Source of the DNA: Sphingomonadales bacterium UBA2369
GTDB lineage: Bacteria; Pseudomonadota; Alphaproteobacteria; Sphingomonadales; Sphingomonadaceae
DNA length: 64,000 nt
Direction of reading: 5' to 3'
NCBI GenBank assembly: GCA_002344055.1
Contig: DDTH01000018.1
Coordinates: 62,219-126,218 of the forward strand
The notes beneath the pieces were generated by a model. The model searched no databases. It was not told where the DNA came from and worked only from the letters and a program-made list of their open reading frames with translations. This document shows positions 33,408 to 41,599 of the stretch, piece by piece; the first letter of the stretch is position 1; each line of letters begins with the position of its first letter. The position numbers and the translations under genes are program-made.

Positions 33408-35498
33408 CTATTGGCGCGGGCGGTCGCCGCCCATGATCGGCCCGGCGCCAGGCTGCAGATGCTGCTGCAGCCAGCCATGCACCTCGCGATACCATTGGAT
33501 CGAGTTTTGCGGCTTCAGGATCCAGTGATTCTCGTCCGGATAGACGACGAGGCGCGAGGCGATGTTGCGGCGCTGGAGCGCGTTGAACATGGCGAGCGAC
33601 TGGCTGTACGGGATGCGATAATCCCGCTCGCCGTGGATGACGAGCATCGGTGTCCGCCAGCGATCGACGAAGCGGATCGGATTCCACCGCTCCAGCGTCT
33701 CGGCCGCGCGGCGATCCCACGGCACGCCGCCATTCTCCCACTCGGTGAACCAGAGCTCCTCGGTCTCGTAGGCCATGACCCGCGTGTCGAAGATGCCGGC
33801 ATGGCTGACCAGGCACTTGAACCCTTCCGGCCAGTTGCCGGCGATCCAGTTGACCATGTAGCCGCCATAGGACCCGCCGAGCGCGCAGGCATTGGCGGTG
33901 TCGAGCTGCGGGTCCTCGCGGCCGGCGGCGGCGAGGCCGAGGCGCAGATCCTCGAGCGGCTTGCCGCCCCAGTCGCGGTTGATCGCGTCGGTGAAGGCCT
34001 GGCCGTAACCCGTGCTCCCGTGGAAATCGACGGAGACCGAGGCATAGCCCGGCGCCGAGAAAAGGCGCGGGTTCCAGCGGTAGGACCAGCTGTTGTTGAA
34101 GCTGCCCTGCGGTCCGCCATGGATGATGTAGGCTACCGGCAGGCTGCGGCTGCGCGAGGTGGGCTTTACGATCTGGCCCCACACCCGGTCACCACCCGCG
34201 CCGCGGAAGCTGAAGCGCTGATAGGAAACCGGATCGAGTTCGGCGAGCAAAGCTGCGTTGATCGAGGTGAGGCGCTGCGGATTGCCGCCGCGCGCCGGCA
34301 GCCGCCACAGATCGTCCGGGGTCTCGACGCTGTTCAGCGTGTAGATGATCGAACCGTCCGCAAGCGCCGTGACGTTGCCGACCGTGCCGGCCTGAGTGAG
34401 GCGGGTAACGCGGCCATTGCCGATATCGACGCGGAACAGAGGCGTATCGAGCGTGTCTTGCGCGGTGACCAGCAGGCTGCGCCCGTCCGGCGCCCAGGCA
34501 ATGGAACCGACCGAGCGATCCCAGTTCGATGTCAATGCACGCACCTGGCCGGACTGCAGGTCGCGCAGATAGACAATCTGACGGTCCGCCTCGTAGCCGG
34601 GCCGAGCCATCGCCGTGTAAGCCAGCCAGCGCCCATCCGGGGACACGACGGGTCCGGTGTCGGTCGCGCGATTCGCGCGGGTGAGATTCTCGGGCGCGGC
34701 CCCGTCGCGGACCGCGTAAATGTCGAGATTGGTCGAGGTCGGCTCCTCGCGCCCCGCTTCACGCAGCGTGAAGAACAGGGTGCGTCCGTCAGGGCTCCAG
34801 GCGATTTCCTCGGCACCGCCGAACGGCCGCGTCGGCGCATGGCCGCGCAGCCCGGGCGCTACCGGCGTGCCGTTGCCCGTGGCACGACCGTCGCGACCGA
34901 GCGGCAGGATGAAGATTCGGGAATAATTGTTCGGCGTGATCCACGAATCCCAATGGCGCACGAAGATCTCGCTATAGGCGCGGCCGCTGCCCTGCCCTTC
35001 CGCCGCTTCCGGTACGCCCGAGCAAACGAGATCGGCACACCGCTGATCGCGATCGGCCCAGATCGCGATGCGATCACCGGTCGGCGCCGGCAGATAGCCC
35101 GAGACGCCGCCATTGACGCTGGTCACCTGCTGCGGGCGGCCATTGGGCAACGAAACGCGCCAGACCTGCTCCGAACCCGACTGACCACTCAAATAATAGA
35201 GCCAGCGGCCGTCGGCGGAGAAGCGGGCGTCATGTTCGTTGTGCTGCGGGGTGGAGGCGATTTTGACCGGAATGGCGTTAGGACGGTTCAGGTCGAGCAG
35301 CCACAGATCGGTCCGGCCGCGATTGGCGGCGAGATCGGTCTCGCGCAATTGATAGACCAGCCAGCGGCCGTCCGGCGACACGGTCGGCGCGCCGATCCGT
35401 TTCATCGTGGCAAGATCGGTGGCGGTCATCGGCCGGGCGGCGGCCGGGAGCGGAGCGAGCGCGAAAGCGGCAAGGCCGCACAGCAGGAGCTTCTTCAT
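33408..35498 (-). CDS. Secreted S9 prolyl-oligopeptidase-family peptidase
   Basis: A 696-residue peptidase with a signal peptide (MKKLLLCGLAAFALAPLPAA), an N-terminal beta-propeller with repeated SPDGRWL motifs (TVSPDGRWLVYQL, VSPDGRWLAYTA), and a C-terminal alpha/beta hydrolase domain. The catalytic serine is in GGSYGGYM, the aspartate in HGERDYRIP, and the histidine in DENHWI. It resembles dipeptidyl-aminopeptidase/acylaminoacyl-peptidase types. The start at 35498 places the signal peptide correctly. It is inserted between popZ and valS, 47 and 53 bases from each. The likely role is periplasmic peptide breakdown. Confidence 0.93.
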   Translation of the reverse strand: MKKLLLCGLAAFALAPLPAAARPMTATDLATMKRIGAPTVSPDGRWLVYQLRETDLAANRGRTDLWLLDLNRPNAIPVKIASTPQHNEHDARFSADGRWLYYLSGQSGSEQVWRVSLPNGRPQQVTSVNGGVSGYLPAPTGDRIAIWADRDQRCADLVCSGVPEAAEGQGSGRAYSEIFVRHWDSWITPNNYSRIFILPLGRDGRATGNGTPVAPGLRGHAPTRPFGGAEEIAWSPDGRTLFFTLREAGREEPTSTNLDIYAVRDGAAPENLTRANRATDTGPVVSPDGRWLAYTAMARPGYEADRQIVYLRDLQSGQVRALTSNWDRSVGSIAWAPDGRSLLVTAQDTLDTPLFRVDIGNGRVTRLTQAGTVGNVTALADGSIIYTLNSVETPDDLWRLPARGGNPQRLTSINAALLAELDPVSYQRFSFRGAGGDRVWGQIVKPTSRSRSLPVAYIIHGGPQGSFNNSWSYRWNPRLFSAPGYASVSVDFHGSTGYGQAFTDAINRDWGGKPLEDLRLGLAAAGREDPQLDTANACALGGSYGGYMVNWIAGNWPEGFKCLVSHAGIFDTRVMAYETEELWFTEWENGGVPWDRRAAETLERWNPIRFVDRWRTPMLVIHGERDYRIPYSQSLAMFNALQRRNIASRLVVYPDENHWILKPQNSIQWYREVHGWLQQHLQPGAGPIMGGDRPRQ

Positions 35499-35545
35499 GG
35501 CCGGCAGGGGTAACACCGCCGCCAGAGAGCGACAAGCGAGGAGCT

Positions 35546-35950
35546 TTAGCGCCCGGAAATACGGGAGATTTCGCGAGTCACGAGTTCCTCGACGATCTTC
35601 GGGAGGTTCTCGTCGAGCCACTCCTTCAGCATCGGCCGCAACATGTCGCGCACCGCAGCCTCGAGCGGACCGCCCTCGCTGGCCGCGGGCGTGGCGGGCG
35701 GGCGGGCATTGCTGAGCGCGGCGAGCGATTGCCGGCTGGCGGCCACGGCATCCGCCGACGCGAGCGCCGCGGGGGCGTCCATCGGCTGGTCGAGTTCCAG
35801 AACGTCATCTTCCGGTACTTCGGGGGCCACGGGCTGCACCGCACGCTTGGCGGCACGCGGCGGCGCCGGAACCCGATTATCCTCGCGGATGACGCGTTTG
35901 ATGGAAGCGAGAATCTCTTCCATCGACGGATCTTGCTGGATGTCGCCCAT
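35546..35950 (-). CDS. popZ: Polar organizing protein PopZ-like (DUF2497)
   Basis: A 134-residue protein with the PopZ layout: an N-terminal helix MEEILASIKRVIRED, a variable Pro/Ala/acidic linker (residues about 28-85), and a C-terminal oligomerisation region (AVRDMLRPMLKEWLDENLPK then VEELVTREISRI). PopZ forms polar scaffolds that anchor the chromosome origin and recruit cell-cycle proteins in alphaproteobacteria. Its linker is shorter than in Caulobacter. It lies between tolC and an S9 peptidase gene, with valS beyond; in many alphaproteobacteria popZ is next to valS. Confidence 0.9.
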   Translation of the reverse strand: MGDIQQDPSMEEILASIKRVIREDNRVPAPPRAAKRAVQPVAPEVPEDDVLELDQPMDAPAALASADAVAASRQSLAALSNARPPATPAASEGGPLEAAVRDMLRPMLKEWLDENLPKIVEELVTREISRISGR

Positions 35951-35997
35951 AGGGAAGCAGCCTATCGCTTATTCCGGGCGCCCTGTCACGGGGTGGA

Positions 35998-37485
35998 TTA
36001 AGGCTGCGGCTGACGCGGATCGACCGGGCCGATCAGGGGCGCAATCGGGCCGCCCGCGTTTGGCGGCGCGGTGCGGGTCGATGCGGGCGCGCGCGCCTCG
36101 CCGTCGCTCCAGTCGGACGCGCGGCCACGTGTGCCTTCATAATGCACCAGCGGGTCGTACAGCGGGCCCCCGTCAAGACCCAGATCCTCCGCCTCGGCCC
36201 GCCCCATCGCATTCAGCAGGGCGAAACCGGCGACATAGGCGTCGCGGCGCGCGGTGACGAGCTGGACTTCGCTGTTCAGCAATTCCTGTTCAGCGTTGAG
36301 GACATCGAGCACGTTGCGCGTGCCGACGGTATTTTCCGCGCGCGTGCCTTCCAGCGCGAGTTGGTTGGCGGCGACAGCCACGGTGTTCGATTCGATCGCG
36401 TTCAACGCAGCGCGGTAGGTCGCGAAGGCGGCACGGGTACGAGCGATCACAAGCCGCTCCGCCTCGATCGCGGTTTCCACCAACTGGGTGCGAATCGCGC
36501 TCGCCTGGCGCACGCGCGCACCGACCGAGCCGCCCTGATAGATCGGGATGCGGGCGGTGACGCCCACGGACGCGCCGCTGACCTCGTTCGGCGGCAGGGC
36601 TTGGCCGGGAATCGGCGTTCCGCTCAGCAATTCCGCGGCCGATCCCAGCCGATTGAGATAATCGACGCCGGTCACGGCGCTGACCGTCGGGAGGCGGTCG
36701 GCCCGGATCACGTCGATGTCGAGGCCGGCGGCGCGCACTTGCGCGGCGATCGCCCGAAGATCGGGATTGTTGTCCAGCGCGATCAGCACCGCTTCGTCAG
36801 CCGTGTCGGGCAGGCGCGGCAGAACGGGCGGCGGCTCGAGCTCGGTCGGAAGCTCGCCGATCACCCGGCGGAAACCCTCCTCGCTCGTGCGGAGACGGCC
36901 TTGCGCCGTGGCCAGCGCGCTTTCTGCAAGCGCAAGGCGCGCCTCGGACTGGGCAACGTCGGTGCGAGTCAGATCGCCGACCTCGAAGCGATCACGCGTG
37001 GCTTCGAGGTTGGTGCGCAGGACGCGAACCTGATTCTCGTTCAGGGCGACGATCGAGCGATCGCGGATGACGTCCATGTAGGCACCGACCGCTTCGGTGA
37101 AGATGTCGCCCTCGGTGCCGCGCAGATCGGCGCGGCCGGCATCAACTCGGGCATTGGCGGCGCCGATCTGGTTGCGGACGCGATTACCGTTGAAAAGAGG
37201 ATAGGAGACGTCGATGCCGACGCTGACATTGCGCGGCTCGCCGGAGCCGGAATTGAACAGATCCTGGTTGAGGCCGGCGGTTGCCGACACTTGCGGGCGA
37301 AGCCCGGCGCGAGCGATCGCCACGCTTTCGTCCAGCCCGCGCAGCCGTTCACGCTGCGCCATCAGGGTCGGATTGGTCCGGTATGTACGCTCCAGCGCCT
37401 CGCGCAGCGTTTCCGCGCCGCCGGTCCCTGCCGCCAGCGCCGTCGCCGCCACCGCAGCCAGCAAGCCTCCCCGCATCACTCGCAT
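35998..37485 (-). CDS. tolC: TolC-family outer-membrane efflux protein
   Basis: A 495-residue protein with a signal peptide (MRVMRGGLLAAVAATALAAG) and the TolC coiled-coil/beta-barrel pattern, seen as two similar halves: LREALERTYRTNPTLMAQRE, then VEIGDLTRTDVAQSEARLAL-type sequence (here RFEVGDLTRTDVAQSEARL) and, in the second half, NTVGTRNVLDVLNAEQELLN. It forms the trimeric exit duct of type I secretion or RND pumps. The C-terminal region past the barrel (residues about 450-495) is Pro/Ala/Arg-rich. It starts nine bases from the pcm stop, and AAGGGA serves as ribosome binding site. Confidence 0.94.
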   Translation of the reverse strand: MRVMRGGLLAAVAATALAAGTGGAETLREALERTYRTNPTLMAQRERLRGLDESVAIARAGLRPQVSATAGLNQDLFNSGSGEPRNVSVGIDVSYPLFNGNRVRNQIGAANARVDAGRADLRGTEGDIFTEAVGAYMDVIRDRSIVALNENQVRVLRTNLEATRDRFEVGDLTRTDVAQSEARLALAESALATAQGRLRTSEEGFRRVIGELPTELEPPPVLPRLPDTADEAVLIALDNNPDLRAIAAQVRAAGLDIDVIRADRLPTVSAVTGVDYLNRLGSAAELLSGTPIPGQALPPNEVSGASVGVTARIPIYQGGSVGARVRQASAIRTQLVETAIEAERLVIARTRAAFATYRAALNAIESNTVAVAANQLALEGTRAENTVGTRNVLDVLNAEQELLNSEVQLVTARRDAYVAGFALLNAMGRAEAEDLGLDGGPLYDPLVHYEGTRGRASDWSDGEARAPASTRTAPPNAGGPIAPLIGPVDPRQPQP

Positions 37486-37494
37486 AACATTCCC

Positions 37495-38145
37495 TTAGAA
37501 ACTGAATTCGCGCGGCTTCGCGAAGCCGGGCAGCACCGCCGCCACAGCGTCGGAATAAGCGATCGCACCGAATGCCCCGCCGACGACGCGCCCGACGCTG
37601 ATCCGCGGCACCCCGTTGTCGAGGAGCGCGGCCGCCAGCTGACCGCCATCGGCAACCTGATCGAGAATGGCCTGTGGAACGGACTCCACCGCGCCGTCGA
37701 TCAGCACGAAATCATAGGGCGCGCCGGACGCCGAACCTTCTGAAAGCGGGCCTTCAACCACCTCCACATCGCTGCCGGCAAGCGCCTCGCGGGCCGTGGC
37801 CGCGAGATCCGTATCCTCTTCCAGCGCGACTACGCTCTTTGCGAGAAGCGCGACAACCGCCGAAGCATAGCCTGTCGCGGCACCGATCACGAGCACCCGC
37901 TCGCTGCCGTCCAGCCGGGCCTCGGCCAGCATCCGGCCCAGCACCATCGGCGCATTGAGCAGGCGGCCGTTCGCCAGGGGAATCGGCGCGTCGGCATAAG
38001 CGGTCGTCGCCCGGTCCTGCGGGACAAAACGCTCACGCGGCACCGCGCCCATCGCGGCGACCACGCGCGGATCATTGACCCCGGTGGTCCGGAGCTGGCT
38101 CGCCACCATCGCGCGGCGCATCTGTTCGTAATTATGGTCGGTCAT
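37495..38145 (-). CDS. pcm: Protein-L-isoaspartate O-methyltransferase family protein
   Basis: A 216-residue methyltransferase of the Pcm family, which uses SAM to repair isoaspartyl residues. The N-terminal MRRAMVASQLRTTGVNDPRV and VPRERFVPQDRATTAYADAP are family hallmarks, and the SAM-binding strand reads VLVIGAATGYASAVVALL. The motif is somewhat diverged from E. coli (GAATGYAS instead of GTGSGYQ), so substrate details may differ. It sits directly upstream of tolC, a pairing found in several alphaproteobacteria, and starts the long minus-strand run. Confidence 0.88.
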   Translation of the reverse strand: MTDHNYEQMRRAMVASQLRTTGVNDPRVVAAMGAVPRERFVPQDRATTAYADAPIPLANGRLLNAPMVLGRMLAEARLDGSERVLVIGAATGYASAVVALLAKSVVALEEDTDLAATAREALAGSDVEVVEGPLSEGSASGAPYDFVLIDGAVESVPQAILDQVADGGQLAAALLDNGVPRISVGRVVGGAFGAIAYSDAVAAVLPGFAKPREFSF

Positions 38146-38284
38146 CGAATGTCATGTTTCCGCACGATCTGTCGCACAGGCGTATTATCATTGCAATACA
38201 CTCGCGCGCGTCGCGGCGTTTTATCGTCAGGACAGGCGCATGGAAAGCGCGAACGCATCCGCATAAGCTGCTAGCGCCGCCGCG

Positions 38285-39163
38285 ATGAATCCACACGACC
38301 ATGTCCAAGCCACGCCGTTCGACGCAGCTTTAAGGCGCGTAAGGCGGGATCGTGCATGCCGATCGAGCCTGACGGACGAGAATCCCATCCTGCGGCGGAT
38401 CGGCGACGACCTGCTGGATCGCCTTTCAATGGTTTCGCGCGGCTTCGAGCGCGCGCTCGATCTTGGCTGCGGACCCGGCTTGCTGACCCGTATGCTGCGG
38501 TCCCAGGGAATCGAGGTCACGCCTTGCGATGCGGGTGCCGCATTCGCGCGCAGCATCGGGGGCGGACATTATGAGGAGGATTCCCTGCCCTTTCTGCCCG
38601 CCTCGTTCGACCTCGTCGTGTCGGCGGGCGTGCTCGACAGCGTGAACGACCTGCCGGGCGCGCTGATCCAGATCCGCCGCCTGCTGCGCCCCGACGGCCT
38701 GTTCCTTGGCGCGCTCGCCGGCGCGGGAAGCCTGCAGAAGCTCAAGCGGGCCATGCAGGCGGCCGATGATGCCGAAGCGCGACCTGCCTCCGCCCATATC
38801 CATCCGCAGATCGACGTCCGGGCGGCCGGGGACTTGCTGAGCCGGGCGGGCTTCGCCTTGCCCGTCGCCGACGTCGAGCCGATCGACGTCCGATATACGG
38901 GTCTGCCGCAACTGGTCGGCGATCTGCGCGCCCTCGCCTGGACCAATCTGCTCGTTTCTCGCTCGCGCAAGCCATTTGGCAGGATAGGATATGCCGCCGC
39001 CCAGGCTGCCTTTGCCAGCGGCGCCGACCCCGATGGCCGCGTCATGGAGCGATTCGACATCATCCATTTGAGCGGCTGGGCGCCCTCGCCCGATCAGCCA
39101 CAGCCAGCCAGACGCGGCAGTGGCACCGCGTCCCTGGCCGAGGCGCTCAAACCAAAAAGCTAG
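38285..39163 (+). CDS. SAM-dependent methyltransferase, NDUFAF5/BioC-like
   Basis: A 292-residue methyltransferase. The SAM motif I is ALDLGCGPGLLTRMLRSQGI at about residue 57, with motif post-I in TPCDAGAAFA and a conserved LPFLPASFDLVVSAGVLDSV. The C-terminal part (ADVEPIDVRYTGLPQLVGDL then RALAWTN) fits the NDUFAF5-type subgroup associated with complex I assembly in mitochondria and alphaproteobacteria. The substrate in bacteria is uncertain. It is divergent from pcm and its stop interlocks with mutT (CTAG). Confidence 0.88.
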   Translation: MNPHDHVQATPFDAALRRVRRDRACRSSLTDENPILRRIGDDLLDRLSMVSRGFERALDLGCGPGLLTRMLRSQGIEVTPCDAGAAFARSIGGGHYEEDSLPFLPASFDLVVSAGVLDSVNDLPGALIQIRRLLRPDGLFLGALAGAGSLQKLKRAMQAADDAEARPASAHIHPQIDVRAAGDLLSRAGFALPVADVEPIDVRYTGLPQLVGDLRALAWTNLLVSRSRKPFGRIGYAAAQAAFASGADPDGRVMERFDIIHLSGWAPSPDQPQPARRGSGTASLAEALKPKS

Positions 39164-39570
39164 AGCAAGGCTTCCAAGAGGTCGATGAGCGGCTCGTCCG
39201 CTGGCGGCATCGGCAAGCCCCGCATGGCTTGAAGTGGCACCCAATCCAGTCGCTCGGCGTCGAGCGCCTTTGGTTCGCCACGCCATGAGCGGCAGACATA
39301 AAGGAGCAGCACCATGTGCCGGTCGCCGACGGGCGCGCTGGCAAAGCAGGTCGGCCGCAGCGCGCCCGGATCGACCTCGACGCCCAATTCCTCCCAAAGC
39401 TCCCGCGACAGTGCGGCCTCGGGAGTTTCGCCCTCCTCGACCTTGCCACCGGGAAATTCCCAAAGCCCCGCCATCGCCCGTCCCGGCGCGCGCTTCTGGA
39501 GCAGGATATTGCCGGAAGCGTCCACCAGAGCGGCCGCGACGACCGTCATGCTTGTCGGATTTTTTTTCAC
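39160..39570 (-). CDS. mutT: 8-oxo-dGTP diphosphatase, MutT-type Nudix hydrolase
   Basis: A 136-residue Nudix enzyme that hydrolyses 8-oxo-dGTP to limit mutagenesis. The Nudix box reads GGKVEEGETPEAALSRELWE followed by ELG near residues 41-63, with LWEFPGGKV just before. The N-terminal VVAAALVDASGNILLQKRA is typical of MutT. The length equals the short MutT form. Its end shares a CTAG with the convergent methyltransferase gene. Confidence 0.93.
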   Translation of the reverse strand: MKKNPTSMTVVAAALVDASGNILLQKRAPGRAMAGLWEFPGGKVEEGETPEAALSRELWEELGVEVDPGALRPTCFASAPVGDRHMVLLLYVCRSWRGEPKALDAERLDWVPLQAMRGLPMPPADEPLIDLLEALL

Positions 39571-39657
39571 TTCCGGGCCATCTGCTTACAATTCGTTAAA
39601 CACGATCGGCTAATTCTTCGTCGAGCGACAGTTTCGTCGTTCGATCGGAGAGGCTTC

Positions 39658-39825
39658 ATGCGCGGCTTGAAAAGACTACTCCGGGACCGCCGTGCCGCGA
39701 CGGCAGTCGAGTACGGATTGATACTGTCGCTTATTTTCCTCGCGATGGTCGGTGCCATTCAAGGTGTTGCAACTCAGACGACCCTGATGTGGAACAACGT
39801 GTCCAACGCGGTTACCAAACGTTAA
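39658..39825 (+). CDS. Flp/Fap-type type IVb pilin (first copy)
   Basis: A 55-residue pilin. It has a short charged leader (MRGLKRLLRDRRAATA) and the prepilin motif with cleavage after GA/AA before VEYGLILSLIFLAMVGAIQG, then a short tail. Such pilins are cut by a TadV-type prepilin peptidase and assembled by a Tad system. Ribosome binding site GGAGAGG is close to the ATG. No tad/cpa genes lie nearby. A paralogue follows at 39945. Confidence 0.9.
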   Translation: MRGLKRLLRDRRAATAVEYGLILSLIFLAMVGAIQGVATQTTLMWNNVSNAVTKR

Positions 39826-39944
39826 CTTTCTTTCTTTCAACATTTATCAACTTCCGAAGACTAAATTTCATTTCAGCTGATCCCGGATTTTTGACCGGAT
39901 ACGGGCGGCGGAACGAGACGTCAGTGGAATCAAGGAGACCGAAA

Positions 39945-40115
39945 ATGCAGACCATTCGCAAGCTCATTCGCAATAAGAAGGGTGCCACCGCCATCGAGTA
40001 CGGCCTGATCGCCGCTCTGATTGCCGTTGCCGCCATCACCGCCATGTCGAACCTCGGCGGCCAGCTCGGCAACACCTTCAACCAGGTGAAGGGCAACATG
40101 GCCTCGAACAAGTAA
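39945..40115 (+). CDS. Flp/Fap-type type IVb pilin (second copy)
   Basis: A 56-residue pilin, MQTIRKLIRNKKGATAIEYG followed by LIAALIAVAAITAMSNLG. The leader ends in the classical GA TAIEYGL prepilin motif, so cleavage is expected at KKGA-TAIEYG. Ribosome binding site CAAGGAGACC. The conserved glutamate and tyrosine of the Flp motif are present. The two pilins probably share transcription, 119 bases apart, ending at a strong terminator at 40148. Confidence 0.94.
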   Translation: MQTIRKLIRNKKGATAIEYGLIAALIAVAAITAMSNLGGQLGNTFNQVKGNMASNK

Positions 40116-40147
40116 GCGCTTCTTCAGCGAATACTTGAACGACAGGG

Positions 40148-40179
40148 GGGCGGCGGACCGATGGGTCCGCCGCCCTTTT
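40148..40179 (+). terminator. Rho-independent terminator after the pilin genes
   Basis: A perfect 12-base-pair stem (GGGCGGCGGACC / GGTCCGCCGCCC) with loop GATG is followed by TTTT. This is the best intrinsic terminator in the window and ends the pilin transcript. Confidence 0.92.
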
Positions 40180-40304
40180 CGTTTGCGCGCGCTTCGTTGC
40201 CGGCAATGCAATGACATGTTGCCGATTCCGGTACCCGCCCGGTTCTTGCGCAGGCGGAACGGGACCGGCATTGCAGGGTTGATCGATCGCCATTGGAGAC
40301 CCGC

Positions 40305-40820
40305 ATGAAGCCCGCCCTGCTCGCCGTCAGCATCGCCGCCATCATCGCCGTCGCTGCCTGCAGCGGCCGTGAGGACAGCGCGGCCACGGACGCTCCCGGC
40401 GGCAATGGTGCGGTGTCGAGCGGCCCCGTCACTGTCGAAAATGCTTACGATATCCGGCACGAGCGTTTCGAGGGGATGGGCGACAGCCTGAAAGCGATCA
40501 ATCGCGAGTTGAAGGGCAGCGCTCCGGACGTGGCGCGAATCAGACAGGAAGCCGGATCGCTGGTTTCGGCGGGCGAGCAATTGCCATCCTGGTTCCCGGC
40601 CGGGTCGGGTCCCGACGTTCACGCGCGCAGCCGCGCCAAGGCCGAAATCTGGTCGGACAACGCTGGCTTCAGCCGCGTACACGCCAATTTTCTGCAGCAA
40701 GCCCAGTCCTTCCAGCGGCTCGCCGAAGCGGGCGATGTCGAGCAGATGCGCGGCGCGTCGGGCGCGCTGGGCAAATCCTGCGGCAATTGCCACGAATCGT
40801 ATCGCGGGCCTGAAAAATGA
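40305..40820 (+). CDS. Cytochrome c', lipid-anchored
   Basis: A 171-residue protein of the cytochrome c' family: a four-helix bundle with a C-terminal heme motif CGNCH (C159, C162, H163) in KSCGNCHESYRG. The N-terminus MKPALLAVSIAAIIAVAACS carries a lipobox AVAAC at residues 15-19, so it is probably lipid-anchored rather than freely periplasmic. The start at 40305 has GGAGAC upstream; a longer start four codons earlier is less likely. It overlaps the cytochrome b gene by four bases, so the two form a redox pair. It may bind NO or act as an electron carrier; not determined. Confidence 0.92.
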   Translation: MKPALLAVSIAAIIAVAACSGREDSAATDAPGGNGAVSSGPVTVENAYDIRHERFEGMGDSLKAINRELKGSAPDVARIRQEAGSLVSAGEQLPSWFPAGSGPDVHARSRAKAEIWSDNAGFSRVHANFLQQAQSFQRLAEAGDVEQMRGASGALGKSCGNCHESYRGPEK

Positions 40821-41503
40821 GCGAGGCGGCGGACGCCCCTGCCCCACCGCCAGCAAATCGCGTTCGCATCTGGGACGGGCCGACGCGAATTTTCCATTGG
40901 GCCATCGTGCTGCTGATCCCGGCCATGTGGTGGACCGCCGAGAATGAAGAGATTGCCCTGCATGTGACGCTCGGGCTGGTGATGGTCGCCCTGATTGTCT
41001 TCCGGCTGGTCTGGGGTCTGATCGGCAGTTCGACCGCGCGCTTCGCAACCTTCCTGAAAGGGCCGCGCGGCGTGATGGCCTATCTGAAAGGCAGCGCCAC
41101 GCATTCGGTCGGGCACAATCCGCTCGGCGGCTGGAGCGTGGCGGCGATGCTGCTCGTGCTGGTCGCGCAGGTGGGGCTGGGCCTCTTCGCCGAATCCACC
41201 GACGGTTATGAGGTGGGCGCGTCCGGGCCGCTGACCAATCTGGTCAGCCTCGAAACCGCCGAACGACTGACAGATTTGCACGAACTGATGTTCAACTTGC
41301 TGCTGGCGCTGATCGCGCTGCATATCGCGGCAGTGCTCTATTATGCGGTGATCAAGCGGCGGAACCTGGTGGGACCGATGATCACCGGCAGCGGTACGGC
41401 GCCCGCGGGGACGCTCCCCGTTCGCAAGGTCTCGGTCCTGCGCATTGCCTTCGCGCTGGCGGTCAGCGCTGGCGTCGCTTTGTACCTCTGGAGCCTGCTC
41501 TAG
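40817..41503 (+). CDS. Cytochrome b561-type membrane protein (cytochrome b/b6 domain)
   Basis: A 228-residue protein with about five membrane helices and histidines suited to heme ligation (FHWAIVLLIPAMWWTA, LHVTLGLVMVALIVFRLVWG, LHELMFNLLLALIALHIAAV). The conserved GHNPLGGWS motif of this family is present. It is coupled to the cytochrome c' gene by an ATGA overlap and is expected to pass electrons between the quinone pool and the cytochrome c'. The direction is inferred. Confidence 0.93.
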   Translation: MSEAADAPAPPPANRVRIWDGPTRIFHWAIVLLIPAMWWTAENEEIALHVTLGLVMVALIVFRLVWGLIGSSTARFATFLKGPRGVMAYLKGSATHSVGHNPLGGWSVAAMLLVLVAQVGLGLFAESTDGYEVGASGPLTNLVSLETAERLTDLHELMFNLLLALIALHIAAVLYYAVIKRRNLVGPMITGSGTAPAGTLPVRKVSVLRIAFALAVSAGVALYLWSLL

Positions 41504-41551
41504 GCGTCCGGCGGCGCCGATCCGCCGCGCGCTGAGCCGATTGACGGATTT

Positions 41552-41591
41552 GGCCGCGCGCCTGATCTGGCTCGTCCAGAGGCGCGCGGCC
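41552..41591. terminator. Long GC hairpin between the cytochrome b and terC genes
   Basis: GGCCGCGCGCCT (41552-41563) pairs perfectly with AGGCGCGCGGCC (41580-41591). The loop carries CTGG/CCAG. It sits between two convergent genes and may stop transcription from both sides; the U-tract is poor. Confidence 0.6.
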
Positions 41592-41599
41592 ATTCCTTG

